Below the pieces are notes generated by a model. It worked only from the letters and a program-made list of their open reading frames with translations. It made no database searches and was not told where the DNA came from. A stretch of 64,000 bases of DNA from Pseudobdellovibrionaceae bacterium (GTDB taxonomy: Bacteria > Bdellovibrionota > Bdellovibrionia > Bdellovibrionales > JAMPXM01), in the NCBI GenBank assembly GCA_947462815.1, contig CANHQR010000003.1, positions 33,710-97,709 on the forward strand. The letters run 5' to 3'. The position numbers were made by a program, and so were the translations under genes. Shown here piece after piece: positions 50,339-63,483 of the stretch. Every line of letters starts with the position of its first letter. Position 1 is the first letter of the stretch.

Positions 50339-52465
50339 TCAGGCTCTTCCCAACTTAGCCAAGATCTCCTGAGCGGCCTTTGGAGGGAGGGGTGAGAACT
50401 GCTTGAAGTCCATGGAAAACGTGCCCCGCCCCTGCGTCAACGACCGCAGATCCGTTGCGTAACCGAACATGGTCGCAAGTGGCGCCTCTGCCTCCACAAC
50501 CTGAACGCCACCTGGCCTCGCATTCATCGAATGGACACGGCCACGTCGAGAATTGAGATCTCCAATCACACCCCCCATAAACTCGTCAGGAGTCGTGACC
50601 TCAACCCTAAAAATCGGCTCAAGCAATTGCGGATCGGCCTTACGTGCGGCTTCTCGGTAAGCATTTGCCCCGGCCAACTTATACGCCATCTCCGCAGCTG
50701 ACTCCTGAACGTATTCAGCGGCCAAGAGGTCGATTTCCAAATCCGTCGTCAAGCCACCAGCCAAGACTCCGTTTTCTAAGCTCTCGCGAATCCCGGCTTC
50801 AATGGGCATGGCCATGGCCTTCGGCAGACGATCTGCCGGGACTCGGTTCGTAAACCTCACCCCCGACCCTGTCGCTCCCGGCCGAACCTCAATTACGGCA
50901 TGACCGAACTGGTTATCCCCGGCGATCATTCGCTCGACGCGCCCCTCTCCCCGAGCCGCTTTGGATATCGTTTCTCGGTAGCTCACCTGAGGCTTACCCA
51001 CATTGGCCTGCACCTTGTGTTCGCGCAAAAGCCGATCGACCAAAATCTCGAGGTGCAACTCGCCCATGCCGGACAAGAGTGTTTGCCCAGTCTCGGCATC
51101 GATTCGGAGACGGCACGAAGGGTCTTCGCGCTCCAAGCGCTGCAAACCCGCCATCATTTTTTCCTGGTCGGCAGAGCTTTTGGCTTCGATCGCCACAGCA
51201 ATTACGGGCTCTGGAAAGTTAATAGACTCGAGAATCACCGGGTGGGAAACGTGGCATAGCGTATCGCCTGTAATGGCAAACTTGAGCCCCACGACTGCGC
51301 CGATATCACCGGCGCGCAACTCTTGAATTTCCTCTCGAGAGTTGGCGTGCATTCGGACGAGTCGCTGAATCCGTTCTTTCTTATCCTGCCGAGGATTAAA
51401 AACCTGGTCTCCGACCTTCAGCACTCCCGAATAGACGCGAACATAGGTCAGAGCGCCGGCGAATGGGTCGGAAGCGATTTTGAAAGCCAAACCCGCAAGA
51501 TGCGCATCCCAATTGGTCTCGCACTTGATCTCGCGATCTTCTCGCCCTGGCTCTTGACCCACAATTGCCGGAACATCGAGCGGACTCGGCAAGAATCGAA
51601 CAATCGCATCGAGAAGAGGCTGAACACCTTTCTTTTTGAATGCACTCCCACACAGAACAGGGAAGAGCTTCATTTGGATTGTGCCCTTACGAAGAGCTGC
51701 CACGATGTCAGCCTCCGAAATCTCCTCGCCCATTAGAAATCGATCGGCAATTGAGTCATCGATTTCAGCAACCTTGTCGATGAGCTTTTCACGATACGCC
51801 GTGACCTCATCCTGTAGCTCTCCGGGAATTTCCCCAACGATCACAGCGTCGCCCGATGAAGCGTCCGACCAGGTCAACGCCTTCATCCCAATGAGATCGA
51901 TGACACCACGGAACTTATCCTCAGAACCAATCGGGATCTGGATGGCCACGGGCTGAGCCCCCAGCTTCTCAATCATTGTCCGAATACTTCCGGAAAAGTT
52001 AGCACCGATTCGATCCATTTTGTTGACGAAGCAAATACGCGGCACCTTGTAGCGATCCGCCTGCCTCCACACCGTTTCCGACTGGGGCTCTACACCGTTA
52101 ACGCCGTCGAAGACAGCCACTGCGCCATCAAGAACTCGCAAGCTTCTTTCGACTTCAATTGTGAAGTCCACATGCCCAGGAGTGTCGATGATGTTGATCT
52201 TGTGTCCACGCCAATGACAGGTCGTCGCCGCGGATGTGATCGTAATCCCTCGCTCCTGCTCTTGCTCCATCCAATCCATAACGGTGTCGCCATCATGGAC
52301 TTCACCCATTCGATGCGATTTTCCCGTATAGAAGAGAATACGCTCGGTCGTCGTCGTCTTACCCGCATCGATATGTGCCATGATCCCAATATTTCGGGTT
52401 TGGCGAAGCGACTCGAGTCCTTCAAGTTTCACGGATTCCAGCTGGAGGGGATCTAGATTGCTCAT
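50339..52465 (-). CDS. fusA: Elongation factor G
   Basis: A 708-residue translational GTPase. [20 protein letters not shown] is the P-loop (G1), [11 protein letters not shown] the switch-I Thr region, DTPGHVDF is G3 and NKMD G4. [20 protein letters not shown] in domain III and the C-terminal domains IV-V ([20 protein letters not shown]) are intact. It drives tRNA-mRNA translocation. It follows rpsG after 96 bp that include a terminator hairpin. No tuf gene follows. Confidence 0.96.
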   Translation of the reverse strand: MSNLDPLQLESVKLEGLESLRQTRNIGIMAHIDAGKTTTTERILFYTGKSHRMGEVHDGDTVMDWMEQEQERGITITSAATTCHWRGHKINIIDTPGHVDFTIEVERSLRVLDGAVAVFDGVNGVEPQSETVWRQADRYKVPRICFVNKMDRIGANFSGSIRTMIEKLGAQPVAIQIPIGSEDKFRGVIDLIGMKALTWSDASSGDAVIVGEIPGELQDEVTAYREKLIDKVAEIDDSIADRFLMGEEISEADIVAALRKGTIQMKLFPVLCGSAFKKKGVQPLLDAIVRFLPSPLDVPAIVGQEPGREDREIKCETNWDAHLAGLAFKIASDPFAGALTYVRVYSGVLKVGDQVFNPRQDKKERIQRLVRMHANSREEIQELRAGDIGAVVGLKFAITGDTLCHVSHPVILESINFPEPVIAVAIEAKSSADQEKMMAGLQRLEREDPSCRLRIDAETGQTLLSGMGELHLEILVDRLLREHKVQANVGKPQVSYRETISKAARGEGRVERMIAGDNQFGHAVIEVRPGATGSGVRFTNRVPADRLPKAMAMPIEAGIRESLENGVLAGGLTTDLEIDLLAAEYVQESAAEMAYKLAGANAYREAARKADPQLLEPIFRVEVTTPDEFMGGVIGDLNSRRGRVHSMNARPGGVQVVEAEAPLATMFGYATDLRSLTQGRGTFSMDFKQFSPLPPKAAQEILAKLGRA

Positions 52466-52503
52466 AGAAATGGTTTACAGAATAACAACAGAAAGATCAC
52501 AGC

Positions 52504-52531
52504 AAAAGAAAACGGGCGCCAAAGCGCCCGT
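52504..52531 (-). terminator. Rho-independent terminator between rpsG and fusA
   Basis: On the minus strand ACGGGCGC and GCGCCCGT pair perfectly around a 4-base loop, then TTTTCTTTT follows. It begins 30 bp after the rpsG stop. Either fusA has its own promoter in the remaining short gap or, more likely, this is a leaky attenuator. Confidence 0.8.
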
Positions 52532-52561
52532 TCGGTAAGCTGGAATCGGAAACAATCCGGT

Positions 52562-53038
<477 letters not shown>

Positions 53039-53043
53039 TCACC

Positions 53044-53418
53044 TCACTTCTTCGGGCGCTTAGCGCCGTACTTCGAACGGCTCACCAGACGGCCGTTCAC
53101 GCCTTGCGTGTCGAGCACGCCGCGGACGATGTGATAACGAACTCCGGGAAGGTCCTTCACTCGACCTCCGCGAATCAAAACCACAGAGTGCTCTTGCAAA
53201 TTGTGGCCGATGCCCGGGATGTAAGAGGTGACTTCATATCCGTTCGAGAGACGCACACGCGCAACTTTTCGCAAAGCCGAGTTCGGCTTCTTGGGAGTTG
53301 TCGTGTACACGCGCGTGCATACACCGCGTTTTTGAGGGCAAGACTTCAGCGCTGGAGACGCAGTCTTGTTTTTCTGGATCACCCGCTGTTGACGGATGAG
53401 CTGGTTAATCGTCGGCAT
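53044..53418 (-). CDS. rpsL: 30S ribosomal protein S12 (uS12)
   Basis: A 124-residue S12. [20 protein letters not shown] and [15 protein letters not shown], then [19 protein letters not shown], are invariant. The lysines at the two classic streptomycin-resistance positions (in TTPKKPNS and GRVKDLPG) are present, so no resistance change is visible. It sits at the decoding centre. A 566-bp leader region precedes it. Confidence 0.97.
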   Translation of the reverse strand: MPTINQLIRQQRVIQKNKTASPALKSCPQKRGVCTRVYTTTPKKPNSALRKVARVRLSNGYEVTSYIPGIGHNLQEHSVVLIRGGRVKDLPGVRYHIVRGVLDTQGVNGRLVSRSKYGAKRPKK

Positions 53419-53769
53419 TCCTTCAACCTTTCATTGATCTCATACGAGATCGGTTTACTTCACTGTCTTCAACTCCATCCGCTGCTTCGAGCTAAACACT
53501 CGTGGTCTGTGTCCAGATCAAGACATTCCTTCGGAATGCTCGCCTTGGCTCACTTTCACAAGACATCAACTCGGTCCAACGGAGTTCGCGAAGAACTCTG
53601 TGAGGGCCGGAATCGGCTCCATATTTCGCTCATTCTCCGAGTCGCTCACAACGACCGTTCAATCACAAGGATCTGTGAGTTGATTGATCCACCTCTCAAC
53701 GACGGTCTACCAATTTTAGACTCATCGCAGATTGGGCCTGAGCTTCAAAGCTTCGCGAAAGCTCCGTAA

Positions 53770-53797
53770 CCTATACGAGATTCAGGATTCTGGTCAA
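53770..53797 (-). promoter_or_regulatory. Candidate promoter for rpsL-rpsG
   Basis: On the minus strand TTGACC (complement of 53792-53797) and TATAGG (complement of 53770-53775) are 16 bases apart; five and four bases match the sigma70 consensus. It lies 124 bp after the rpoC terminator, in the right place to restart transcription for the str genes. Confidence 0.65.
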
Positions 53798-53920
53798 CAA
53801 ACATCACCCCACCAATGAGATCTCACGCTGCTCATGCGAGGCGCTCCTCGGCGTGCGGAGCCACTATGTATTGAGAGTAATCAAGTGCTTTCAACAGCTT
53901 AGAAAAGCGCGAGAACTCAA

Positions 53921-53951
53921 AATAAAAGAGGCCTCCTTGTAGGAGGCCTCT
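53921..53951 (-). terminator. Rho-independent terminator after rpoC
   Basis: On the minus strand AGAGGCCTCCT and AGGAGGCCTCT, a perfect 11-bp stem with a 3-base loop, are followed by TTTTATTTT. It starts 34 bp after the rpoC stop and is the strongest terminator in the window. Confidence 0.9.
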
Positions 53952-53984
53952 CGAGCCCGGCAAAGCCTTGGCCAATCCGAATAC

Positions 53985-56900
53985 TTATGTCTGAGCCGTC
54001 ACCGCAGGACGGCCCATGCCCGGGAGACTCATCGCCGAGTCACCTGAAGCCTCGTCCACAGCTATCTTCCAGCGCTTATAAGCCGAAAGCCCCGTACCCG
54101 CAGGAATCAAGCGTCCCATGATGATGTTCTCTTTCAAGCCGCGAAGATGATCCGTTTTCGAGTTGATCGCCGCTTCCGTCAATACCTTCGTCGTTTCCTG
54201 GAAGGATGCTGCCGAAATCCACGAATCTGTCGACAACGAAACCTTGGTGATACCCAAGAGGAGAGGCTCAGTCGATGCAACCTTGCCACCCTCTTTACCC
54301 ACGCGTTCGTTCTCGTCCTCAAGCTCAAAACGCTCAGCTTGCTCGCCGGTGAGGAACTTTGTATCCCCGCCATCAGCAACTTTCACCTTTCGCAACATCT
54401 GGCGAACGATGACTTCAATGTGCTTATCGTTAATTCCGACACCTTGGAGTCGATAGACTTCCTGGATCTCGTTCACCAAATATGCCGCCAATTCAGTCGG
54501 CCCCTTAACAGCGAGAATATCGTGTGGGTTAGTCGGGCCATCCATCAACGGCTCGCCCTTCTTCACATATTCGCCCTCACGAACCGCAACGTGCTTACCC
54601 TTTGGGATGAGGTACTCACGCTGCTCACCGATCTCCGGAGTCACGATCACACGCTGCTTACCTTTTACGTCCTTACCGAAGGTCACATAGCCGTCGATCT
54701 CCGAAATGATCGCCGCCTCTTTGGGTTTTCGAGCTTCAAACAGCTCAGCCACTCGCGGCAAACCACCGGTAATATCACGCGTCTTCGAGGCCTCACGGTG
54801 AAGTTTCGCAATCACTTCGCCCGCCGTGATTTCCTGTCCGTCCTGAACCAGAAGCTGAGCACCGACAGGGATGATGTTTCGGGCCGGGATATCGCGACCG
54901 GGGAGCATCACAGCTTTTTCGCTCGCATCGACGATTGAAACCGCCGGACGCAACTCAGCTGACTTCGACTCGATGATCACTTTGGTCGCAAAGCCAGTGA
55001 CCGCGTCGACCTGCTCGGTCATGGTCACACCCTCTTCGATATCTTGGAACTTCACGCGGCCAGAGACCTCCGTGATGATTGGATTCGAATAAGGATCCCA
55101 TTCTGCCAACGACTGGCCTTTTTTAACCGCTTCACCGTCTTTGACCTGCAAGATGGAGCCGTAAACCAGTTTGAAGCTATCTCGCTTCACGCCATTCGCA
55201 TCGATAAGCAAGAGTTCGCCCTGTCGGTTCATCACCACAGGCTTGCCCGCTCGATTCACGACCGCCTGTACGTCTTTGTACTTGATCGTGCCTTCGTGAC
55301 GAGCCGTGTGTGTCGAAGCTTCAACCGCGCGAGACGCCGCGCCACCCAAGTGGAAGGTACGCATCGTCAGCTGAGTTCCAGGCTCACCGATCGACTGGGC
55401 CGCAATCGTTCCGACAGCTTCACCCAGATTGACGATCGCACCGCGAGCCAAATCTCGACCGTAACACTTCACGCAGATTCCACGGCGAGTTTTGCACGTC
55501 AGCACCGAGCGGATCTTGACGGACTCGATTCCCGCATCTTCAACAAGTCGAACGTTGTGTTCGCCAATTTCTTCGCCACCCTTCACGAGAACGGCGTTCG
55601 AAACTGGGTGAACGATGTCTTCGACGGCCACACGGCCAAGAATACGATCGCCCAAACCTTGAATCACTTCCCCGCCCTCGATGAGCGGCGTGATGCTGAT
55701 GCCCTCAGTCGTTCCGCAATCGTGCTCTGTGATGATCGCATCTTGAGCAACATCGTGAAGACGTCGAGTCAGGTATCCCGAGTTCGCCGTTTTCAAAGCT
55801 GTATCCGCAAGACCCTTACGAGCACCGTGAGTCGAAATGAAGTACTGAAGGACGTTCAGACCTTCGCGGAAGTTCGCAGTGATCGGCGTTTCGATGATCT
55901 CGCCCGATGGTTTAGCCAAGAGGCCGCGCATACCAGCAAGCTGACGAATCTGTGCCTGAGAACCCCGCGCACCTGAGTCGGCCATGATGTAGATCGGGTT
56001 GAATGAAGGCGCCGTCACTTTGCCTTCTTTCGTGTTGAACTCGTCTTTATCGAGCTCTCCCATCATCTCCTTGGCAACTCGATCCGCAGTCTGCGCCCAA
56101 ATGTCGACGACTTTATTGTACCTCTCACCGTCCGTGATCAAACCTTCGTCGTATTGCTGCTGAATTTCGGAAACCTGTTTTTCAGCTTCACCCAAGAGCT
56201 TACCCTTGGACTGAGGAATGACCATGTCGTCGATGCAAATCGAGATTCCAGCGACCGTGGAGTATTTGAATCCGTACTCCATGATCCGGTCGGCGAGAAT
56301 GCAAGTCGCCTTGCCACCCGCAACTCGGAAGGTTGTATCGATCAAGACGGCCAGCTGCTTCTTGTTCATGACTTGGTTCACAACCGAGAAGGGAACCTCG
56401 GGAGGAACGATGTCACTCAAGATCGCACGCCCCACAGATGTGTCTTCGAGCTTTTCACTGATCCGAACCTTGCAGGATGCCTGCAGATCAACATGGCCCA
56501 TGTCGTAGGCGTAAAGCACCTCTTGCAAAGAGCCAAAAATGCGACCTGTGCCCTTCGCTCCCGGACGAACGCGAGTCATGTAGTACATGCCCAAAACGAT
56601 GTCTTGCGACGGGTTGATGATCGGCTTGCCGTTGGCGGGACTCAAAATGTTGTTGGTCGACATCATTAAAACGCGCGCCTCAACCTGAGCCTCGACAGAG
56701 AGCGGTACATGGACGGCCATTTGGTCGCCGTCGAAATCCGCGTTGAAAGCCGTACAAACAAGAGGATGAAGCTGAATGGCCTTTCCTTCGTGGAGTACCG
56801 GCTCGAACGCTTGGATACCTAGTCGGTGAAGCGTCGGGGCTCGGTTCAACAGAACCGGATGCTCTTTCACCACGTCCGAAAGGATATCCCAAACCTCGAC

Positions 56901-58115
56901 GGTCTCCATTTCGACCATTTTCTTGGCTTGCTTGATGGTCGAGGTCAGGCCGCGCTCTTCGAGTTTGTTGTAAACAAAGGGTTTAAACAACTCGAGCGCC
57001 ATCTTCTTCGGCAGACCGCACTGGTGCAACTTGAGGTGCGGACCGACAACGATCACAGATCGGCCAGAGTAGTCGACGCGTTTACCGAGAAGGTTCTGAC
57101 GGAAGCGGCCCTGCTTACCCTTCAGCATATCCGAAAGAGATCGCAGAGGACGCTTGTTCGGTCCAGTAAAGGTTTTGCCGCGACGACCGTTATCCAACAA
57201 AGCGTCCACAGACTCCTGCAGCATTCGCTTTTCGTTACGAATGATGATGTCCGGCGCGTTGAGCTCCTGGAGCTTCTTCAAACGGTTATTGCGATTGATG
57301 ACGCGACGATAGAGATCGTTGAGGTCTGAGGTCGCAAATCGCCCACCATCCAGCGGGACGAGGGGTCGCAAGTCCGGAGGAATCACAGGCAAGGCTTCCA
57401 ACATCATCCACTCGGGACGATTTACCGAGCCCTTAAACGCTTCTACAACCTTCAAGCGCTTCGTGATCTTCTTGATCGCCGCTTCGGACTTCGCTTCCGA
57501 AAGCTCGAGGCGCAACTTTTTGGAGAGATACTCCGTATCGATTTTTCGAAGGAGATCACGAACCGCTTCGCCGCCCATTCCGGCCTTGAAATTCGGTCCG
57601 AACTCTTCCAATGCCTTCTGATACTGATCCTCGCTTAGCACAGCTCCCTCTTCGAGAGTCGACTCCATGGGATCAATGACAACGTAAGCTTCGCAATACA
57701 GAACCTTCTCCACATCTTTCAGAGAGAGATTCAAAATATTGCCGATTCGCGATGGCAGCGAACGCAAGAACCAAATGTGCGCTACAGGAGTCGCCAATTC
57801 GATATGGCCCAAGCGCTCTCGACGAACTTTCGATTGCGTGACTTCCACACCGCACTTTTCGCAGATCACGCCGCGGAACTTCATACGCTTGTATTTGCCG
57901 CACAAGCATTCGTAGTCCTTCACGGGTCCAAAGATTTTTGCGCAGAACAATCCATCGCGTTCTGGTTTGAACGTTCGATAGTTGATCGTCTCTGGCTTTT
58001 TTACTTCGCCGAACGACCAGCTGCGAATCATTTCCGGTGATGCGAGCGACACGCGAACGGCGTCGAAGCTCAACGGATCTTTTGGCTTATCAAAAAAGTT
58101 TAATAGGTCTTTCAA
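53985..58115 (-). CDS. rpoC: DNA-directed RNA polymerase subunit beta'
   Basis: A 1376-residue beta-prime subunit. The N-terminal zinc site is [20 protein letters not shown], the active-site magnesium loop is [12 protein letters not shown], and a second set of cysteines appears at [16 protein letters not shown]. The trigger-loop region, [16 protein letters not shown], is intact. Together with beta it forms the catalytic cleft. It begins 84 bp after rpoB. Confidence 0.98.
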   Translation of the reverse strand: MKDLLNFFDKPKDPLSFDAVRVSLASPEMIRSWSFGEVKKPETINYRTFKPERDGLFCAKIFGPVKDYECLCGKYKRMKFRGVICEKCGVEVTQSKVRRERLGHIELATPVAHIWFLRSLPSRIGNILNLSLKDVEKVLYCEAYVVIDPMESTLEEGAVLSEDQYQKALEEFGPNFKAGMGGEAVRDLLRKIDTEYLSKKLRLELSEAKSEAAIKKITKRLKVVEAFKGSVNRPEWMMLEALPVIPPDLRPLVPLDGGRFATSDLNDLYRRVINRNNRLKKLQELNAPDIIIRNEKRMLQESVDALLDNGRRGKTFTGPNKRPLRSLSDMLKGKQGRFRQNLLGKRVDYSGRSVIVVGPHLKLHQCGLPKKMALELFKPFVYNKLEERGLTSTIKQAKKMVEMETVEVWDILSDVVKEHPVLLNRAPTLHRLGIQAFEPVLHEGKAIQLHPLVCTAFNADFDGDQMAVHVPLSVEAQVEARVLMMSTNNILSPANGKPIINPSQDIVLGMYYMTRVRPGAKGTGRIFGSLQEVLYAYDMGHVDLQASCKVRISEKLEDTSVGRAILSDIVPPEVPFSVVNQVMNKKQLAVLIDTTFRVAGGKATCILADRIMEYGFKYSTVAGISICIDDMVIPQSKGKLLGEAEKQVSEIQQQYDEGLITDGERYNKVVDIWAQTADRVAKEMMGELDKDEFNTKEGKVTAPSFNPIYIMADSGARGSQAQIRQLAGMRGLLAKPSGEIIETPITANFREGLNVLQYFISTHGARKGLADTALKTANSGYLTRRLHDVAQDAIITEHDCGTTEGISITPLIEGGEVIQGLGDRILGRVAVEDIVHPVSNAVLVKGGEEIGEHNVRLVEDAGIESVKIRSVLTCKTRRGICVKCYGRDLARGAIVNLGEAVGTIAAQSIGEPGTQLTMRTFHLGGAASRAVEASTHTARHEGTIKYKDVQAVVNRAGKPVVMNRQGELLLIDANGVKRDSFKLVYGSILQVKDGEAVKKGQSLAEWDPYSNPIITEVSGRVKFQDIEEGVTMTEQVDAVTGFATKVIIESKSAELRPAVSIVDASEKAVMLPGRDIPARNIIPVGAQLLVQDGQEITAGEVIAKLHREASKTRDITGGLPRVAELFEARKPKEAAIISEIDGYVTFGKDVKGKQRVIVTPEIGEQREYLIPKGKHVAVREGEYVKKGEPLMDGPTNPHDILAVKGPTELAAYLVNEIQEVYRLQGVGINDKHIEVIVRQMLRKVKVADGGDTKFLTGEQAERFELEDENERVGKEGGKVASTEPLLLGITKVSLSTDSWISAASFQETTKVLTEAAINSKTDHLRGLKENIIMGRLIPAGTGLSAYKRWKIAVDEASGDSAMSLPGMGRPAVTAQT

Positions 58116-58199
58116 GGTTTCTCTCCAGTCCCTCTGGGTCAGTGTTTATGACCCAGTCCCTTAATTCCGTTTCGTGGCCCCTGCTTCAGTGGCCCGCCG

Positions 58200-61100
58200 T
58201 TATTGCTCCACTTCCGTGCTGACCTTGTCGGACAAAATGTCCGACTCAATCAATTCAACATTCAGTGCGAGCGATTGAAGCTCCTTCACCAAAACGTTGA
58301 AAGATTCTGGCAAGCCCGGCTCAAGAACGTTCTCGCCCTTGACGATGCTTTCGTACATGCGAGTTCGTCCTGCGACGTCATCCGACTTTACAGTCAGGAA
58401 CTCTTGCAGCGTGTATGCGGCACCATAAGCCTCGATCGCCCAAACCTCCATCTCACCAAGTCGCTGACCACCGAACTGGGCTTTGCCTCCCAACGGCTGC
58501 TGCGACACGAGCGAATATGGACCAATCGAACGAGCGTGAATCTTTTCTTCGACAAGGTGGTGCAACTTCAGCATGTACATGATGCCCACCGTAACCGGGT
58601 TTGCGAAGGGCTCGCCGGTTCGGCCGTCAAACAACACCATCTGTCCTGTCGTGGGCACATTGGCGCGCTTCAGAAGATCCTTCACATCGGCCTCGCGCGC
58701 ACCGTCGAATACCGGTGTGCCCAAGTGAATCCCATCCACCATCGTCTTCAGCATCTTCTTAACGGACTCATCATCCGCGCGTTCAACTTCACTTGTGACA
58801 TCGGGATCTTGGAAGACATCTTTTACCGCCTTACGGGCGGCCTCAGCTTGATACTTCTCCAAATGTGGCCGGAGTTGCTCGCCGAGATTTCGAGCGGCCC
58901 AACCGAGGTGAACCTCGAGGATCTGACCGATGTTCATACGCGAAGGAACGCCGAGGGGGTTGAGAACCATGTCCACAGGCGTACCATCCGCAAGGTAGGG
59001 CATGTCTTCAACGGGCATGATCTTCGAGACCACACCCTTGTTACCGTGACGTCCCGCAAACTTGTCACCGACCTGAAGCTTACGCTTGATGGCGACATAA
59101 ACCTTCACCATCTTGATGACGCCAGCCGGCAGCTCATCTCCCTTGCGGAGTCGTTCCATCTTCTCGCTGAACACCATTTTCACAGCGTCCAACTGGTTAC
59201 GAGCGCCATCGATAATTCGGCTGACTTGATATTCCAACTCTTGCTCGAGCGGAATGTAGGACAATAGCTCAAACGGAATCGTCTCAAGATCCGCATCCGT
59301 GATGGTTTGACCTTTGGAGAGGAGCTTCTGCGAGCCGTCTTCGTTGAGAAGCACGCCATTGGTAAGCTTACCGACCAATAAGGATTTCAAACGCGACAAA
59401 GCGTTGTTCTTGATCACGTTTTGCTCGACAGCCAAATCCTTCTCGAGCTTCCGCTTCTTCTCCTCGATGATCTGCAAGAGTCGCTCATCGCGTTCCGCGC
59501 CTTCGCGCCCATAAACCTGAGCGTCGATGACTGTGCCCGTCACGCCTGCCGGTACGCGTAGAGATGTATCGCGCACGTCGCCCGCTTTCTCACCGAAGAT
59601 CGCTCGCAAGAGTTTTTCTTCGGGAGAGAGCTGGGATTCGCCCTTAGGAGTCACCTTACCGACGAGAATATCACCCGGCTTCACTTCGGCACCGATACGA
59701 ATGATACCCGAAGTGTCGAGGTCTTTGAGCGCTTCTTCACCGACGTTGGCGATATCGCGTGTGATTTCTTCTTTGCCGAGCTTCGTATCGCGAGCCAAAC
59801 ACTCGAACTCTTCGATATGAATCGAAGTGTAGGTGTCTTCTTTGATGAGACGTTCAGATATCAAAATCGAATCTTCGAAGTTATAGCCCATCCAAGGCGT
59901 GAACGCGACGAGGATGTTCTGACCCAAGGCCAATTCCCCGAGCTCCGTGGAAGGACCATCGGCGATGATATCACCGCGCTTCACCGCATCGCCCACAAAC
60001 ACGATCGGCTTCTGGTTAAAGCAAGTGTTTTGGTTAGTGCGCTGATATTTAGTCAGATTGTAGATATCGACGTTCGCACCCAATTCGCCGCCTTTTGCAA
60101 AGCGACGAACCACGACGCGAGACGCATCCACTTCCTCAACGATCCCGTCATTCTGCGCAACGACTGAAGTTCCGGAATCTCGAGCCACCAGGCGTTCCAC
60201 ACCCGTTCCGACCAAAGGCGCCTTTGATCGAAGCAGAGGAACGGCCTGACGTTGCATGTTTGAACCCATCAAAGCTCGGTTCGCGTCGTCGTGCTCGAGG
60301 AACGGAATCAACGAAGCTGCGATCGAGACCAACTGCGCCGGCGAGACGTCCATCAAAGAGACTTTCTCTTTGTCGACGATTTCATATTCACCGTTGATTC
60401 GTACAGTTGAGTTGTCTGTCTTAATCTCAGTGGTGACGTCGCGAAGAGCCGGAGCGATGTAGTGATCTGCCTCTTCGAGAGCCGACATGTAGGTGATGTC
60501 GCCTGACACTTTACCTGAATCAACTTTGCGATACGGCGTCTCGATGAAACCGTAATTGTTGATACGAGCGTAGGTCGCCAAGGAGGCAATCAAACCGATG
60601 TTCGGACCTTCGGGAGTCTCAATGGGACAAATCCGCCCGTAATGCGTCGGATGAACGTCGCGAACTTCGAAACCGGCGCGGTCGCGAGTCAAACCACCTG
60701 GGCCAAGCGCGGAGAGACGACGCTTGTGCGTGATCTCGGAGAGCGGGTTGGTTTGATCCATGAACTGCGACAACTGCGAAGCGTTGAAGAACTCCTTGAG
60801 AACGGCGTTCACCGGCTTCGCGTTGACCAGGTCGTGCGGCATCATGGTGTCGAGATCTTGCAGCGACATGCGCTCGCGGATCGCGCGCTCCATACGAACC
60901 AAACCGATGCGGTACTGATTCTCCAGCAATTCACCCACCGAGCGCACGCGACGGTTTCCGAGATGATCGATATCATCGATCTGGCCGCGGCCGTTCTTGA
61001 GGTCAATCAGAGTCTTGACGGTGCTCAAGATATCTTTGGGCGTAAGCGTACGGTGAGTCACCGGACATTCGCTCGTCGGAATATTGAAACGATGGTTAAT

Positions 61101-62342
61101 CTTGATACGACCAACTTCAGAAAGGTCGTAAGTCTCAGCATCAAAGAAGAGGCGCTGGAAATAGATCTCTGCGCCATCCGCTGTAGGCGGCTCGCCGGGG
61201 CGAAGACGCTTATAAATCTCGAGCAAGGCTTCTTCTTTTGTCGAGATCTTGTCCACCAACAAGGTGTTTCGGAGGTAGGGGCCGACCGAAAGACCATCAA
61301 AGAAGATCAGCTTGAACTCGGTGATCCCAGCCTCGATCGCGCGATCGAGAACGGCCTTGCTCACTTCTTGGTTGGCATCCGCGATAATCTCTCCGGTGTC
61401 TTCGTCAATGATCGGCCGAGCAATGACCTTGCCCTCGAGGTCATCCATCGTGATCTCTACTTCACGAAGATCAAGATCCTTCACTCGCTTGACGACCGCA
61501 CGAGTGATCCGACGATCTTTTTTAACGAGGACTTCACCCGACTTCGGATCGACGATGTCGACCAATGCCTTTTGTCCGGCCATGCGCTCAATATCGAGTT
61601 CACGGTAGAACTTGCCCTTCTTCACGATGACTTTATCCAAGTCGTAGAAGTGCTCAAGAAGCTGCTCAACCGAATAACCAAGCGCTTTCAAAAGGATGGT
61701 GACAGGGAACTTACGTCGGCGGTCGATGCGAACGTAGATCAAATCTTTTTGATCGAACTCGAAATCCAACCACGAGCCGCGATAGGGAATGACACGAGCC
61801 GAGTAAATCAACTTGCCGCTCGCGTTGTTCTTTCCGCCATCATGATCAAAGAAAACACCCGGAGAGCGGTGCAACTGCGACACGACCACACGTTCTGTGC
61901 CAGAAATGATGAACGAGCCGTTCGCTGTCATAAGCGGGATATCGCCCAAATAAACTTCTTGCTCCTTCATATCGCGAATCGAGCGGTTTTCGCTCTGTTC
62001 GTCGACATCAAAAACAACAAGTCGCAAGGTCACCTTCATGCCAGCGGCGAAGGTCATGCCTCGCTGACGGCACTCGTCCACATCGTACTTCGGTGACTCC
62101 AGCGTGTAGCCTACAAACTCGAGGCTCGCCGTATTGTTAAAGTCCGAGATCGGAAACACAGACTTAAACACGCCCTGAAGGCCTGTATCTGTCCGTCGAT
62201 CTTGGTCGACATCTTTCTGAAGAAAACCTTCATACGAACTCTTTTGAAGTTCGATCAGGTTGGGGATGTCGATCACTTGCTTGTTCTTTGCGAAGCTCTT
62301 TCTGACTCGCAAATTCGATGCGGTGACTGGAACGCCCTTCAT
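58200..62342 (-). CDS. rpoB: DNA-directed RNA polymerase subunit beta
   Basis: A 1380-residue beta subunit. The rifampicin-binding region reads [20 protein letters not shown] then [19 protein letters not shown], with the wild-type Asp, His, Arg and Ser residues, so no classic resistance change is visible. [12 protein letters not shown] and the C-terminal [20 protein letters not shown] are standard. GGAGAAAGCAGGG is upstream of the ATG. A 601-bp gap with an attenuator separates it from rplL. Confidence 0.98.
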   Translation of the reverse strand: MKGVPVTASNLRVRKSFAKNKQVIDIPNLIELQKSSYEGFLQKDVDQDRRTDTGLQGVFKSVFPISDFNNTASLEFVGYTLESPKYDVDECRQRGMTFAAGMKVTLRLVVFDVDEQSENRSIRDMKEQEVYLGDIPLMTANGSFIISGTERVVVSQLHRSPGVFFDHDGGKNNASGKLIYSARVIPYRGSWLDFEFDQKDLIYVRIDRRRKFPVTILLKALGYSVEQLLEHFYDLDKVIVKKGKFYRELDIERMAGQKALVDIVDPKSGEVLVKKDRRITRAVVKRVKDLDLREVEITMDDLEGKVIARPIIDEDTGEIIADANQEVSKAVLDRAIEAGITEFKLIFFDGLSVGPYLRNTLLVDKISTKEEALLEIYKRLRPGEPPTADGAEIYFQRLFFDAETYDLSEVGRIKINHRFNIPTSECPVTHRTLTPKDILSTVKTLIDLKNGRGQIDDIDHLGNRRVRSVGELLENQYRIGLVRMERAIRERMSLQDLDTMMPHDLVNAKPVNAVLKEFFNASQLSQFMDQTNPLSEITHKRRLSALGPGGLTRDRAGFEVRDVHPTHYGRICPIETPEGPNIGLIASLATYARINNYGFIETPYRKVDSGKVSGDITYMSALEEADHYIAPALRDVTTEIKTDNSTVRINGEYEIVDKEKVSLMDVSPAQLVSIAASLIPFLEHDDANRALMGSNMQRQAVPLLRSKAPLVGTGVERLVARDSGTSVVAQNDGIVEEVDASRVVVRRFAKGGELGANVDIYNLTKYQRTNQNTCFNQKPIVFVGDAVKRGDIIADGPSTELGELALGQNILVAFTPWMGYNFEDSILISERLIKEDTYTSIHIEEFECLARDTKLGKEEITRDIANVGEEALKDLDTSGIIRIGAEVKPGDILVGKVTPKGESQLSPEEKLLRAIFGEKAGDVRDTSLRVPAGVTGTVIDAQVYGREGAERDERLLQIIEEKKRKLEKDLAVEQNVIKNNALSRLKSLLVGKLTNGVLLNEDGSQKLLSKGQTITDADLETIPFELLSYIPLEQELEYQVSRIIDGARNQLDAVKMVFSEKMERLRKGDELPAGVIKMVKVYVAIKRKLQVGDKFAGRHGNKGVVSKIMPVEDMPYLADGTPVDMVLNPLGVPSRMNIGQILEVHLGWAARNLGEQLRPHLEKYQAEAARKAVKDVFQDPDVTSEVERADDESVKKMLKTMVDGIHLGTPVFDGAREADVKDLLKRANVPTTGQMVLFDGRTGEPFANPVTVGIMYMLKLHHLVEEKIHARSIGPYSLVSQQPLGGKAQFGGQRLGEMEVWAIEAYGAAYTLQEFLTVKSDDVAGRTRMYESIVKGENVLEPGLPESFNVLVKELQSLALNVELIESDILSDKVSTEVEQ

Positions 62343-62943
62343 TATAACCCTGCTTTCTCCTGCTTAACTCTCGCTTGATCCAAACGAGCTTTGATTCCGG
62401 TTGAACTTTCCGATGAGCCCATCGCGACTTTGGTCATGCCTGCGAACACCGCAAACGGCGGTCACAACTTTTGAACAAACTCGAGAGCCCAGGCGACGAA
62501 AACTCGCAGACCACTCAAACTCAAATTCCGCTGAGACACCGACACCCGCTCACCATTCTCTTGCGGAGTTGCCCCATCGTAGGCCTGTCGCAAGCTAAAT
62601 CGTGAACGGGTCATGGTCATTTCAGTCTCGCAAAAGTTACTTCGATCGTTCGATTGATCACCTCGAAAAACGAAATTCGAAGTTCATCACTCGATCGCTC
62701 CGTTCAAGACCTGGACTCGAAACCACTGCTTTCGACCGGTCCGGAACACGAACTTTTACGACTAAATTTTTGAATTTCCTCACCTTCGCGCCGGCCAATC
62801 TATCTTGGACCGGTTCTTGTATGCAATGACTAATTCGAGAGCAAATGCAGGCCCAAACAGCTTACGGCGCACGTCTTCGGGCGAAAAAAAGCCCCGGCCA
62901 ATGCCAGGGCTTTTCGCGATCGACCTGAAGTCGAAAGCTTCGC
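62343..62943 (-). other. Gene-free region between rplL and rpoB
   Basis: No gene is supported. In transcription order it opens with the rplL attenuator (62884-62914), then continues about 540 bp to rpoB. Between 62642 and 62735 the tetranucleotide TCGA or TCAA recurs at spacings of 8, 13, 14, 14, 13, 13 and 15 bases, hinting at an eroded 13-14-bp periodic repeat. No convincing promoter boxes were found. Confidence 0.5.
62884..62914 (-). terminator. Attenuator/terminator between rplL and rpoB
   Basis: On the minus strand AAAAGCCC-TGGC pairs with GCC-GGGGCTTTT (one mismatch), followed by a seven-T run. It lies 29 bp after rplL, the position of the attenuator that lowers rpoBC expression relative to L7/L12 in other bacteria. 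Confidence 0.85.
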
Positions 62944-63324
62944 TTACTTAACTTGCACCTTGGCGCCTGCTTTTTCGACCACTTCTTTGATCTTAGCGGC
63001 TTCTTCTTTAGAAACGCCTTCTTTGATGGTCTTGGGAGCGCCTTCAACGAGATCCTTCGCTTCTTTCAAGCCCAAGCCTGTTACAGCACGAACTTCTTTG
63101 ATCACGTTGATTTTGTTAGCGCCTGCGTCAGCGAGAACGACGTCGAACGTCGTCTTCTCTTCAGCCGGAGCTGCGCCAGCTGCCGCGCCGCCGCCCACTG
63201 CAACAGCGACAGGAGCCGCTGCTGTCACGCCCCACTTGTCTTCGAGAGTCTTAATGAGTTCAGCCAGTTCGATCACCGGCATGTTCGACAGGTAATTTAC
63301 AACTTCGTCTTTTGTGAGAGCCAT
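62944..63324 (-). CDS. rplL: 50S ribosomal protein L7/L12 (bL12)
   Basis: A 126-residue L7/L12. The N-terminal dimerisation helix [20 protein letters not shown], an Ala/Gly/Pro-rich hinge ([20 protein letters not shown]), and the C-terminal domain [20 protein letters not shown] with [20 protein letters not shown] are all present. Several dimers bind L10 to form the stalk that recruits translational GTPases. It is 159 bp after rplJ. Confidence 0.98.
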   Translation of the reverse strand: MALTKDEVVNYLSNMPVIELAELIKTLEDKWGVTAAAPVAVAVGGGAAAGAAPAEEKTTFDVVLADAGANKINVIKEVRAVTGLGLKEAKDLVEGAPKTIKEGVSKEEAAKIKEVVEKAGAKVQVK

Positions 63325-63483
63325 TTTCTATTCTCCTCAGCCTTTGGACTTCCATCGGCCAATTTTTTTATGCAAGCCCCGTTTGGCCTGCTTGAATTAA
63401 GTCTTTTCAAACTGCCATTTGCATCAATCCGGTCGCCATTTTTTTGGTCTCGCCTCCGCGGGAAAGCCCGCTGAAGTCGTGAA

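Larger units (their letters stand above)
53419..53984 (-). other. Gene-free region between rpoC and rpsL
   Basis: No gene is supported. In transcription order it contains the rpoC terminator (53921-53951), a candidate promoter (53770-53797) and a leader of about 345 nt with several small hairpins: GAGTTC/GAACTC near 53590, CATTCC/GGAATG at 53525-53539, and GATCTC/GAGATC at 53436-53451 just ahead of the rpsL ribosome-binding site. Confidence 0.65.

Noticed and set aside
60642..62096. Long plus-strand open frame of 484 codons opposite rpoB
   Set aside because: It is antisense to the invariant core of rpoB and consists of residue patterns expected from complementing its codons; no domain or ribosome-binding site supports it. 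The same holds for 58203-59267 and 55044-55976.
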